Assembly: GCA_016200585.1 (NCBI GenBank)
Contig: JACQEN010000017.1
Location: forward strand, 1 to 51,989
DNA length: 51,989 nucleotides
Direction: 5' to 3'
DNA from: Deltaproteobacteria bacterium
GTDB taxonomy: Bacteria; Desulfobacterota; Binatia; HRBIN30
A model generated the notes under the pieces. It worked only from the letters and a program-made list of their open reading frames with translations, did no database searches and had not been told where the DNA came from. The position numbers and the translations under genes were made by a program. The stretch's first letter is position 1; each line of letters begins with the position of its first letter. This document shows, piece after piece, positions 34,243 through 42,453 of this stretch.

Positions 34243-35925
34243 CTGGATGCAGGCGTTGCCGACTTTCTGAACAAACTTTCGACTCTGGCCTCTAACCCGG
34301 ACCAGCCCGGCCACCGCCAACACGAACGCCGCCGGCGGAAACCAATCGCCCCAGGCCAGTAACAAGGTCTGCCGATGGTCTGCCGGAGCGACACTGGCGA
34401 TCAAAGCGGTGCGCTCGCCGACATCCGCCAGCGCGGCGATGTCACCGGTCGCATCGATGATTGCGGAGATTCCCGTGTTGGTGGCGCGCACCTGGGGTCG
34501 CCGTGTTTCCAGCGTGCGGAACGCCGAGACGACCAGATGCAAGCGCGGGCCGCCGCCGGACGCGAACCAGGAGTCGTTGGAGATCGTCACGATCATCTCG
34601 GCCCCGTGGCGCACAGCGTCGATAGTCAGGCGCGGATCGACGGCGTCGTAGCAGATCAACGGCGCAACCTTGAGCGTGCGACCTTCGTTGAGCCGCAGCA
34701 CCACGACGTCGGGAGCGGCACCGGGTTTCCATGTCCCCAACCACGGTAGCCGGCGGCGCACCGGTTCGATATCGAGCCACGCCGGTACGCGTTCGGTGAG
34801 CGGGAATAGCGATGCCTTGCGATAGGTTTCGAACGACAGCTGGCGGTTGTCGTCGCGCTGCAGGAAGAATGCGGCGTTGAACTCGCGTTCGTTCTCGACG
34901 TCGTAGGCGCCGAAGATCAGCGGCAGGTTGTGATCGGCGGCAAAGGCAGCGATCTCGCGGTCGAAGGCCGCACCGTCCTCGCTTTTCGGTGAACCGAAGG
35001 TCGTAGGATAGACGGTTTCGGGCCAGACGGCGAAATCAACGGCAGTGCGTTCCAGCGCCGCTGCCGTCAGTTTGAAGTGCGCGTCGAGAATCGTGCGCAC
35101 GGCGTCGAAGGTGCCGAGCTGCGCCGCCAGTCGTTCGTAGCGGCTGATGTCGGCTTGGATGAGTGCCGCTGTTACCGGCTTCGCGTCCACCCCGTTGGTG
35201 AGCTGGGCGATACGAACCGCCCCGTAGATCGAGAGGACGGCAATGATTGAGGCAGGGATGATGAGCGGTGGTAAGAACCTCCTCCTTGCCAAGGAGGGGG
35301 TCAGGGGGTGGTCGCCACGCCGAAGCCGCATGAGCGCTTCGAGCACGCACTCGTTGGCCACGATCAAAACAAATGTCAGCCCGTGTGCTCCGACCAGGTC
35401 GGCGGCTTGGCGCAGCAGACGCGAGGCAAAGAATCCATGACCGATCGTGTCGCCGAACAGCTTGGGCCAGAGCCATTCGCACCCGACGTAGACGCAAGCC
35501 CCGATGACGATCTTCGGCCTCCACGACGGTGCGCTGCAGCGCCCAATCCACCAGCGCAACAGCGCGAACATCCAAAGCTGCGGTTGCAGCAGCGGGGCCA
35601 GCAGCAGGACGATGCCGACGCAGAGAACCAGCGACGCGCCGGTGTAGTTCTGGATGGCGACGGCGAACCAACTGAAAACCGCGAGGGTGAATGCCTCGCA
35701 CATGAGAACGCCGGCGATTAGGGCAGCGCGCCACGACGGAGCTCGGTCGAGAGTCCATAGCCACGGCACGAAACCGATCCACCCCAAAGCGAACCACGGC
35801 CACTCGACGCGCGCGTAGAAGCGGAACGCGATGGCGCTTGCGAAGATGGCGGTGCAGGTCAGCAGGAATTGGATTCCCGAGCCGCGGCGGGGTGACGCAG
35901 AGCGACTGGATTCCAATGTCCGCAC
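34231..35925 (-). CDS. lnt: Apolipoprotein N-acyltransferase
   Basis: A 564-residue membrane enzyme that N-acylates the diacylglyceryl Cys of lipoproteins in the inner membrane. The N-terminal half carries about six hydrophobic helices (FLLTCTAIFASAIAFRFYA, WFALGWIGFVPWLWTL and others); the nitrilase-like periplasmic domain contains the triad: Glu in FAVWPETVYP, Lys in YRKASLFPLTERVP and Cys in PLICYDAVDP. NDSWF and RATNTGISAIID are also Lnt signatures. Length exceeds the E. coli protein (512). Two dispersed repeats are involved: one is embedded in-frame (DHPLTPSLARRRFLPPL, about 205-222), and one forms the C-terminal tail. The catalytic domain is intact, so it should function. Confidence 0.95.
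   Translation of the reverse strand: MRTLESSRSASPRRGSGIQFLLTCTAIFASAIAFRFYARVEWPWFALGWIGFVPWLWTLDRAPSWRAALIAGVLMCEAFTLAVFSWFAVAIQNYTGASLVLCVGIVLLLAPLLQPQLWMFALLRWWIGRCSAPSWRPKIVIGACVYVGCEWLWPKLFGDTIGHGFFASRLLRQAADLVGAHGLTFVLIVANECVLEALMRLRRGDHPLTPSLARRRFLPPLIIPASIIAVLSIYGAVRIAQLTNGVDAKPVTAALIQADISRYERLAAQLGTFDAVRTILDAHFKLTAAALERTAVDFAVWPETVYPTTFGSPKSEDGAAFDREIAAFAADHNLPLIFGAYDVENEREFNAAFFLQRDDNRQLSFETYRKASLFPLTERVPAWLDIEPVRRRLPWLGTWKPGAAPDVVVLRLNEGRTLKVAPLICYDAVDPRLTIDAVRHGAEMIVTISNDSWFASGGGPRLHLVVSAFRTLETRRPQVRATNTGISAIIDATGDIAALADVGERTALIASVAPADHRQTLLLAWGDWFPPAAFVLAVAGLVRVRGQSRKFVQKVGNACIQNPP
35277..35312. repeat. Dispersed repeat embedded in the lnt coding sequence
   Basis: ACCTCCTCCTTGCCAAGGAG and the following GGGGTCAGGGGGTGGT form a hairpin-containing element (CCTCCTTG against CAAGGAGG) of the same style as 34166-34242. 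Translated in the lnt frame it gives DHPLTPSLARRRFLPPL, in a loop before a membrane helix. The frame is kept. Confidence 0.6.
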
Positions 35926-35994
35926 CTCTTCGATCGAGCTCGTTCACGTTGGCGCGGAAGCTCTACGTGTTCCGCGCTCGCGTGTGCGATTCGT

Positions 35995-36429
35995 CTAGTC
36001 GACAGGCTCGAGAACCACTACCGGTATGCGCCGCTGCGTGCGGCTCTGATACTCTGCATAGTCTGCCTGACGGCGTACGACTTCTTTCCATAGGCGCTCG
36101 CGTTCCGGACCTTCGGCCTCGCGGGCGCGGACCGTGATGGTGGAGCTGCCGATGACGGCTTGCGCTTGCGGGTTGGCTTGCAAGTTGAGCCACCAAGCCG
36201 GATGGCGCGGCTCTCCGAGGTAGGAGGCGATGACGACGAAATTCTTGCCGTCCGGCACGTACATCAGTGCCTTGGTGCGCTCGTCGCCGCTGCGCCGCCC
36301 GCGCGTCGTCAGCAACAGCACCGGCAGGTTCATGAGCTTGCCGCCGATGCGCCCGCCGCTCCAGCGATAGAGAGCAGGGTGGACCTTCCAGAACAGTTGA
36401 ACCAGGGCGTTCTTCTTGGCTGCAGCCAT
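35995..36429 (-). CDS. Ddn-like deazaflavin (F420)-dependent nitroreductase family protein
   Basis: A 144-residue protein of the split-barrel Ddn/DUF385 family; characterised mycobacterial members use reduced F420. The N-terminal amphipathic stretch KKNALVQLFWKVHPALYRWSG, the LLLTTRGRRSGDERTKALMYVPDG core, and PAWWLNLQANPQAQAVIG match that family (the conserved GRRSG.xR and P.WxxNLxANP). ERERLWKEVVRRQADYAEYQ is the standard C-terminal helix. Length is typical (about 130-150). If it does use F420, the organism must make the cofactor. It follows the glycan operon on the same strand but is separated by 122 bases with two hairpins, so it is probably a separate unit. Confidence 0.88.
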   Translation of the reverse strand: MAAAKKNALVQLFWKVHPALYRWSGGRIGGKLMNLPVLLLTTRGRRSGDERTKALMYVPDGKNFVVIASYLGEPRHPAWWLNLQANPQAQAVIGSSTITVRAREAEGPERERLWKEVVRRQADYAEYQSRTQRRIPVVVLEPVD

Positions 36430-36433
36430 AGGC

Positions 36434-36466
36434 CCCGGTTACACCGGGTTGCCTGGGATTGGCAAC
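36434..36466 (-). terminator. Tandem hairpins after the glycan operon
   Basis: CCCGGT-TAC-ACCGGG (36434-36448) and GTTGCC-TGGGATT-GGCAAC (36448-36466) are two adjacent perfect stems in the 122-base spacer between the fusion gene's stop and the Ddn-like gene. No T-run follows, so terminator function is inferred from position. Confidence 0.4.
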
Positions 36467-36551
36467 TCGCCAAGGGGATTGCGATGGGCGGCCTTGGCTG
36501 CAGATGTAATTCGGAGGATCATCGATGGCGAATCGTCCATCCCATCCGGCC

Positions 36552-39500
36552 CTATTCCAAGTAGCCCAATGCTCGCATTCGTTCTTTCACGCCTTCGTCT
36601 TCCACCGGTACGCGCTTGGCGTCGCTGGGTCGCGACGGCAATGTTGCCTGCCAGTGCTCGACTGCAGACAGAAGTCGGGTGACGACGTCGGGGTGATCCG
36701 CGGCGACATCGTTGTGCTCTCCAGGGTCGGCATCGAGGTCGAAGAGCTGTCGCCGAGCAACGGCATCCGCGGAGCTGATCAATTTCCATTTTCCGTCATG
36801 AACACTTCGCAGATTCGGTCGCGGCGGATGGAGCTCGGAGTAGACCGGACGTTCGCCTTGTGACGGTTCACCGCGCAGCAGGGGAACCAAACTGCGACCC
36901 TGACCGCTGCTGCCGGCATTGAGCCGCGCCAATTGTGACAGCGTCGGATAGACGTCGACGAGGTTGACGGCGGCGTCGACGCGTTTGCCGCGTGCCAGTG
37001 CCGCCGGCCAACGCACGATCAGGGGAATGTGGACGAGCTCCTCGTACAGCGTATGGGCGTGGCCCCAGCTGCCGTGATCGCCGAGCTCTTCACCGTGATC
37101 GGCGGTGACGATCAGCAGCACGTTGTCGTCAAGCAGTCCGATTTCTTCCCCCAGCTGGCGAAAGTGATCGTCGAAAAAACTGGTATCGGCGAGATACAAG
37201 GCGCGCCCGTGGCTCCGCGTGGCGGGATCGGGGTGAGCCAACCTGCGACGTAGCTCGGCAACCGGCGCCGCGACGGGAAACTGCCTGCGCCAGCGATCGT
37301 AATCGGGCGCGTAGCGGCTCAGCCAAGGTTGTCGGGGCTCGTAGGGATCGTGTGGATCGAAGTAGTGGATCCACAGGAAGACCGGCCGTTGCTTCCAGGC
37401 GGTTTTCCAGTCGCTGCCGAAGGTGCTTTCGAGCTGCGCTTCGACCTCGCGATTTACCGCGGGCGCGGGCTTGAAGTCCGGCGCGCTGTAGTGATCGAAG
37501 CCCTGCGCGAAGCCGAGTGCGGCGGCCAGGTGCAAGTTCGACGGCACGCCGATCGTCGTATAACCGGCGGCTTGGAAGGTCTCGGCGAGTGTGGTCAGCG
37601 AGTCGGCGAGCACATCCTGGTTGACGATCTGACCTTCACGAGCGACGCCTGTAACGATGCCGTGTACACTCGGCATGAGGCCGGTGAACAACGAAGCCAT
37701 CGAAGGCGCCGTCCACGAGCTCGGCGCGTAGGCGTGATCGAAGCGTATCCCGTCTGCCGCCAGCTGCTGCACGAACGGCGTCGAGGGCAGCTCCGAGGCA
37801 CTGTCCGACACGGCGTCGGCGCGCAGCGTATCGACGGTGACCAACACCACGGAGGATGGAGTGGGCCAATCGGCATGCGTCTGCTTGTTCAGTGGCGGCG
37901 CGAGTCGCGAACGTAAGGCGGCCAGGCGTTGCCGCGCCTGTTGGCTGGCGTCGCCGTCGGGCGCAAGCTTGAGAATGGCTTCGAACTGCGCCGCAGCGGC
38001 GGCAGGCTGCCCGCTTTCTTCGAGCAGCTCGCCGTAGTTGCTGCGCGCGTTGATGTACTCGGGTCGGCTTTCGACGGCTCGCCGCATCAGCTCCAGAGCG
38101 GCGGTCGTTTCACCCTGGTTGTTGCGCAGAAGTGCAAGGTTGTTGAGCAGACGTGCGTCGCTCGGATAGATGCTCAGCATCGCTTCGTAGATCGCCGCAG
38201 CCTGAGCCGCGTCGCCTTGGTCCATCTCGAAGGCGGCATAGGCGCTGGCGATGCGCAGATCATTCGGCCGATCGGCAATGGCGCGCTGGTACTGTTGCTT
38301 CGCCGGCTCGACGTCGCCGCGGTCACGAAAGATTTCAGCGGCGTTGAAGTAGATGTCGGCGTAGCCGCTTGCGTCGTTCAACAGAGGCTGCAAGAGCTTC
38401 AGAGCGTCATCGGCGCGTCCGGTGATGCGATAGAGATAGGCCAGGTTGTTCAGCGCTGCGGCACGCCCGGAGCGGGCCTCGTGGGTGATGCGTTCTTGCA
38501 GCTCGATGGCGGCTTCGGGATGACCATTGACGACGTGCCATAGTGCTTGCGACGACAGCACGGAGTAGTTTTTCGGGTCGAGCGCTGCGGCGCGTTCGAT
38601 GGCTTGCGAAGCCTCGTGCAGATTCTTCTTTCCCAGATGGTACGTGGCAAGATTGCCCCATAGCAGGGTTGCCGTCGGGCTTTGCTTGAGCGTCGTCGTG
38701 AGGAATGTCAGCTCGTCGCTCCATTGGCGATTGCGCCGGACGCTCACCAGCAGTGCCGTCAGAACGACGGCGGCAAAAACTCCGGCGGCGGCGAAGCGCA
38801 GGCTTTTCTGGCTGGTCATTCTTGACCATCCTGCGACTGCGACCAGACCGATCAGCGCCACGAACGGGAACGACGGGAAGTAGCAAAAGCGCTCGGCCAT
38901 GACGTTTCCCATATCCGCCGGAGCGGCCAGGCGAGTGAAATTGGCAATCGGGGCGAACGCTGAAATCAACAAGAGCGTGGCGAGCCAAACCCGTCGATCC
39001 CGCCGCCCGGCCGACATGACCAGGGCGGCGAGGCCGCCGAGAAACGCGACGCCGAGCCAAAGCCGCGGGTCGAGCGCGCCGGTGACGTAGGGATTCTGTA
39101 CGTAGGCGCTGAGAGCGATCGGCGCTGCCAGCCATGCAAGGTAACGCAGTAGCAGCGCCGGAAGGCTCAGCGTGACCATCGTCAGCGAATAGCCGGGCAG
39201 GGTTCCCGGAAGCGGCACATGGATGACCCACAATCGCCAGATCCCGTAGAGGGCGACCAGTGCGATGTGCGGCGCGAGACGTACGGCGACCGCTTTCCCA
39301 TCGCGCGTTCCGCTGTACCAGTGAACGGCAGCCAACCAAGCCAGCGCGACCACGCCCATCTCCTTTGCCAGGAGCGCCGCCGCAAACGCCAGCAGACCGC
39401 ACCAGCGCCGCCATCGTGCTTCGAATCCGGATCGCCGGCTGGCAGAAAGATCGAGCGCGACGGCGACGACCGCAAACAGAAACGCCAGCAAATCGGTGCG

Positions 39501-39962
39501 ACCGGCAATCCACGCCACGTTTTCCGTGTGGATCGGATGCACGGCGAACAGCAAGCCGGCGACGGCGGCGGCAACCAGCGACCAGCCCAACTGCAGGAGC
39601 AGCGACACCGCCAGCACACTGCAAGCGCCGTGCAGGAGCACGTTGGTGAGGTGATAGCCGAACGGTCGCAGGCGCCAGAGGCTGTAGTCGATGAGATACG
39701 ACACCGTGGTCAGCGGGCGATAGTAGCCGTACGGCAAATCGTCTTCGTTGCGATCGAAGAAGTCGTGCGTGAAGATTTCGCCCAGCGCGCTCCACGACTT
39801 GATGGCGCGGTCGTCGACGATGAGCTTGCGATCGTCCCACACGAAACCGTTGGTCAAGCTGTTGGCGTAGGTCGCCAAGCTCGCCGCCAACACGGCGGCA
39901 AGCAGCACGCGTCGGTGGAGGTGTGGCATGCGTCGTTGCCCGCTGTGAAGTTGGTGATCCAT
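36552..39962 (-). CDS. Fusion: TMTC-like GT-C glycosyltransferase, TPR repeats, sulfatase-fold domain
   Basis: A 1136-residue three-part membrane protein in one open frame. Residues about 15-410 carry roughly ten hydrophobic helices of a GT-C enzyme of TMTC/PMT type: the first-loop acidic pair in NGFVWDDRKLIVDD (D43/D44), YYRPLTTVSYLIDY and HPIHTENVAWIAGRTDLLA. Residues about 425-685 are about seven TPR units (AAALNNLAYLYRITGRADDA and similar). Residues about 700-1136 are an alkaline-phosphatase/sulfatase-superfamily domain: VVLVTVDTLRAD, WTAPSMASLFTG with Thr751 at the nucleophile site, WIHYFDPHDPY and TADHGEELGDHG with Asp955/His956 metal ligands, ending in the family-typical ERMRALGYLE. 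ATG 39962 follows the upstream stop by two bases. Its role is inferred: surface glycan or protein modification with chain-end editing. Confidence 0.88.
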   Translation of the reverse strand: MDHQLHSGQRRMPHLHRRVLLAAVLAASLATYANSLTNGFVWDDRKLIVDDRAIKSWSALGEIFTHDFFDRNEDDLPYGYYRPLTTVSYLIDYSLWRLRPFGYHLTNVLLHGACSVLAVSLLLQLGWSLVAAAVAGLLFAVHPIHTENVAWIAGRTDLLAFLFAVVAVALDLSASRRSGFEARWRRWCGLLAFAAALLAKEMGVVALAWLAAVHWYSGTRDGKAVAVRLAPHIALVALYGIWRLWVIHVPLPGTLPGYSLTMVTLSLPALLLRYLAWLAAPIALSAYVQNPYVTGALDPRLWLGVAFLGGLAALVMSAGRRDRRVWLATLLLISAFAPIANFTRLAAPADMGNVMAERFCYFPSFPFVALIGLVAVAGWSRMTSQKSLRFAAAGVFAAVVLTALLVSVRRNRQWSDELTFLTTTLKQSPTATLLWGNLATYHLGKKNLHEASQAIERAAALDPKNYSVLSSQALWHVVNGHPEAAIELQERITHEARSGRAAALNNLAYLYRITGRADDALKLLQPLLNDASGYADIYFNAAEIFRDRGDVEPAKQQYQRAIADRPNDLRIASAYAAFEMDQGDAAQAAAIYEAMLSIYPSDARLLNNLALLRNNQGETTAALELMRRAVESRPEYINARSNYGELLEESGQPAAAAAQFEAILKLAPDGDASQQARQRLAALRSRLAPPLNKQTHADWPTPSSVVLVTVDTLRADAVSDSASELPSTPFVQQLAADGIRFDHAYAPSSWTAPSMASLFTGLMPSVHGIVTGVAREGQIVNQDVLADSLTTLAETFQAAGYTTIGVPSNLHLAAALGFAQGFDHYSAPDFKPAPAVNREVEAQLESTFGSDWKTAWKQRPVFLWIHYFDPHDPYEPRQPWLSRYAPDYDRWRRQFPVAAPVAELRRRLAHPDPATRSHGRALYLADTSFFDDHFRQLGEEIGLLDDNVLLIVTADHGEELGDHGSWGHAHTLYEELVHIPLIVRWPAALARGKRVDAAVNLVDVYPTLSQLARLNAGSSGQGRSLVPLLRGEPSQGERPVYSELHPPRPNLRSVHDGKWKLISSADAVARRQLFDLDADPGEHNDVAADHPDVVTRLLSAVEHWQATLPSRPSDAKRVPVEDEGVKERMRALGYLE

Positions 39963-39964
39963 GT

Positions 39965-41362
39965 TCAGTCGCCGTAGCCGAGTTGGCGCAATCGCTCTTG
40001 CGCTTCGGGCGGCAGTTCGACGTTGTCGAGAGGTGGTGGGGCCGGCAGAGCCGCTGTCTGCTGCATCAGGGCCGTATCCAGGAGTGTGACGACTTGGGGA
40101 CGGTCGGTCACGCGATTTGTTCGCTCGTGCGGATCCTGCTGCAGGTCGAAGAGCTGGGTCGACTTTCCGGGGCCGTGAATCAACTTCCACTCGTTTTGGC
40201 GGATCGCCGTCCATTCCGAGTGTCCCCGCGTCAGGTGGAAAAACTGTGTCTGCGGCGCGCTGCTGCTGCCCTCCATCAGTGCGACGAGGCTTCGCCCTTG
40301 GGATGCGGTGGGGACTGGTAACCCGAGGAGCGCCATGAGCGTCGGATAGACGTCAAGCAAGTTTACCGGTGTGTCGACGCGGGAAGGTTTCAACACCCGT
40401 GGCCAGCGGATCAACAGGGGGACGCGGAGGAGCTCTTCGTACAAGGAATTCGCGTGTCCGAACCGCCGATGCTCCGCGAACTCCTCTCCATGGTCGGCGG
40501 TGAGAATCAGAAGTACGTTGTCGCGATCCAGTTGCAGTCTTTCGTTGAGGGCTCGCAACTGATCATCGAGAAAGCGCACTTCCGATTCGTACGTGCAGCG
40601 CAGCCGCTGCGTGAAGGGCGCCGTCTCGTCTTGAATTTGACCGATCAGCTCGGAGCCTTCGACCTGCACAAGATCCTCTTCGTTAATCAAAGCTCGCTTG
40701 GCGCACTCTCCGATCCAGGGCTGGTGCGGCGTGTACGGGACGTGCGGATCCATGTAGTGAATCCACAAGAATGGATGTGCCTTGGTCTCGTCGAGAACCG
40801 GGTTCTTGAAAGCCTTGCGGAGCTGCGCATAGAGGACGTCATTGACCGACTCGGCCGACGTCACTTTGGTGTTGGCGTAATGATCGAAGCCCTGCGCGAA
40901 GCCGAGCTCCCGCGCCAGATGTGGGTTGCTCGGCAGGCCGATGGTGACGTAACCGGCTTGCTTCAAGCTCTCGGCCAAGGTTGTGAACGACGATGACAGC
41001 ACAGGCTGACGGCGTACCGCGAGGTCGCGAATCACGCCGTGCGACTGCGGCGCGAGCGATGTGAACAGCGAAGCCATCGCCGGTACCGTCCATGAGCTCG
41101 GCGAATAGGCATTGCGAAACACGACGGCCTGCTGCGCCAGCTGCGCCAGGAAAGGCGTCTTGTCGGACCCGTCTTTCTCCAGTGACAGCGCGTCGGCGCG
41201 CAATGTGTCGATCGTGATCAGCACAACAATCGGACGTTCGTTGCGCCGTGGGTCGTGGCGTCGGAGCATGACGATGGCAAAGATCGCCCCGACCACAAGG
41301 GCGAGCAGGATCGCCGTCAGGCGCAACGTTTGCGGGCGTCGGCGGTTGGCCAAGAGAGTCAT
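39965..41362 (-). CDS. Membrane-anchored sulfatase/alkaline-phosphatase superfamily protein
   Basis: A 465-residue protein with an N-terminal anchor (about 13-32, LRLTAILLALVVGAIFAIVM) and a periplasmic sulfatase-fold domain: VVLITIDTLRADAL, SPSSWTVPAMASLFTSLAP, FLWIHYMDPHVPY, LILTADHGEEFAEH, and the C-terminal LFDLQQDPHERTN and RLRQLGYGD. It is about 40-50% like the C-terminal third of the downstream fusion by eye, so they are duplicates. Thr92 occupies the place of the formylglycine Cys/Ser (C-x-P-S-R), as in Thr-nucleophile phosphotransferases such as EptA or LtaS; sulfatase activity is therefore doubtful. ATG 41362 overlaps the upstream SGNH-like stop (ATGA). Confidence 0.88.
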   Translation of the reverse strand: MTLLANRRRPQTLRLTAILLALVVGAIFAIVMLRRHDPRRNERPIVVLITIDTLRADALSLEKDGSDKTPFLAQLAQQAVVFRNAYSPSSWTVPAMASLFTSLAPQSHGVIRDLAVRRQPVLSSSFTTLAESLKQAGYVTIGLPSNPHLARELGFAQGFDHYANTKVTSAESVNDVLYAQLRKAFKNPVLDETKAHPFLWIHYMDPHVPYTPHQPWIGECAKRALINEEDLVQVEGSELIGQIQDETAPFTQRLRCTYESEVRFLDDQLRALNERLQLDRDNVLLILTADHGEEFAEHRRFGHANSLYEELLRVPLLIRWPRVLKPSRVDTPVNLLDVYPTLMALLGLPVPTASQGRSLVALMEGSSSAPQTQFFHLTRGHSEWTAIRQNEWKLIHGPGKSTQLFDLQQDPHERTNRVTDRPQVVTLLDTALMQQTAALPAPPPLDNVELPPEAQERLRQLGYGD

Positions 41363-42453
41363 TCTGGTTTCCGAGCCCAGCCGCGGGTTACCAGGTCGTC
41401 TGCCAGCGCAGGCGCCGCGAGACCGTGGCCGACCTCCGACCAGTGTCCCCAGCGGAACAACGTCTTCGCGACCGATGGATCGGCTGCCCTGTCGGCAAAA
41501 AGCGGGCGCAGCGAGACGCAGGCGATGTTGTGTGCCTCGCAATACTTCGAGAAGAAGGCCTCACCCCAGGTCGGCCCGCGGCGTCTGGGGTTGTGCACTT
41601 CGCGTGGTACGGGGAGATAGACGAACAACGGCCGCGCACCGTTGCTTTGAATCGTGCGCACGATCTCGTCGAGAATCGCCGACGTCAGTTGGCGCACGTA
41701 CGTTTGCTGCGGTCGAGCTCCCTGGGACAGGCGTTCGCGGAAGATCTCGTAGGCATCGACGGTCTTGAGCCGGTAGACCTCAGCGTGCAGGACTTCCTCC
41801 GGCGTCGGCACGGGGACGTTGCGGAGCTCGAGCGCGCCGTTGAGCAAATCGAAGTACGGCTTGGCGAAATCGCGGAAAGCGAGCAGGTTGCGCGACATGT
41901 CGGCGGCTACGAAGCCGAGAATCACGACGTCGGGGTGATACTTTATGACGTCGCTCTGAAGGTAGAGGAGCATTTGATCGTGGCCGTAGCCGTGGACGCC
42001 GAAGTTCAGCACCTCGGCGTCGGCGAGTTGCCGGCCGAGCAGCGCCGCATAGGTCTGATCGTCTGATACCTGATCGCCGAACGTAAACGAGTCGCCGATT
42101 GTTGCGATACGCAGCCGTCCCGGAGTCTTCTCGTATTCGAACTCGTGCATGCCACGCAGACCGCGCGAGTTGGTGCTCAGCCAGCGGTTTCCGAAAGCGC
42201 GCGAGCGCGGTACGGCGGGACGCACGGCCCAGCCGCGTCGTGGGTCGTGAACGTCGAAGCGGTAGGCTGTGACTTCTTGACCGCGATGCCGATTGACCCA
42301 CAGCAGGCGCATCGCATCGCTGCCGCCGCCTCGCACATACCTCTTGAGAAACGTCGGCGATGAGAAGGCAATGCGCAGCGATCCTTCCAAGCTGAGGAAG
42401 ACGATGGCGAGGAAAGCCAGGAGTTTGAGATTGCGCCTGCCCTGGCTCGTCAT
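41359..42453 (-). CDS. Membrane-anchored SGNH-hydrolase-like protein
   Basis: A 364-residue protein with an N-terminal hydrophobic anchor (about 10-27, LKLLAFLAIVFLSLEGSLRI) and an SGNH/GDSL domain. Block I is IATIGDSFTFGDQV (nucleophile Ser), block II LNFGVHGYGHDQML (Gly), block III near ILGFVAADMSRN (Asn), and block V GHWSEVGHGLAAPAL (His with preceding Trp/Ser rather than Asp). The N-terminal GWAVRPAVP and STNSRGLRG pieces are common in glycan-acetylation or cell-surface SGNH proteins. It could acetylate or deacetylate the glycan made by its neighbours. Both ends overlap neighbours by four bases, so it is translated with them. Confidence 0.85.
   Translation of the reverse strand: MTSQGRRNLKLLAFLAIVFLSLEGSLRIAFSSPTFLKRYVRGGGSDAMRLLWVNRHRGQEVTAYRFDVHDPRRGWAVRPAVPRSRAFGNRWLSTNSRGLRGMHEFEYEKTPGRLRIATIGDSFTFGDQVSDDQTYAALLGRQLADAEVLNFGVHGYGHDQMLLYLQSDVIKYHPDVVILGFVAADMSRNLLAFRDFAKPYFDLLNGALELRNVPVPTPEEVLHAEVYRLKTVDAYEIFRERLSQGARPQQTYVRQLTSAILDEIVRTIQSNGARPLFVYLPVPREVHNPRRRGPTWGEAFFSKYCEAHNIACVSLRPLFADRAADPSVAKTLFRWGHWSEVGHGLAAPALADDLVTRGWARKPE

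Noticed and set aside
36552-41362. Formylglycine-type sulfatases acting on sulfated polysaccharide
   Set aside because: The required Cys/Ser is Thr in both domains and no sulfatase-maturing enzyme is nearby, so I kept only the superfamily call.
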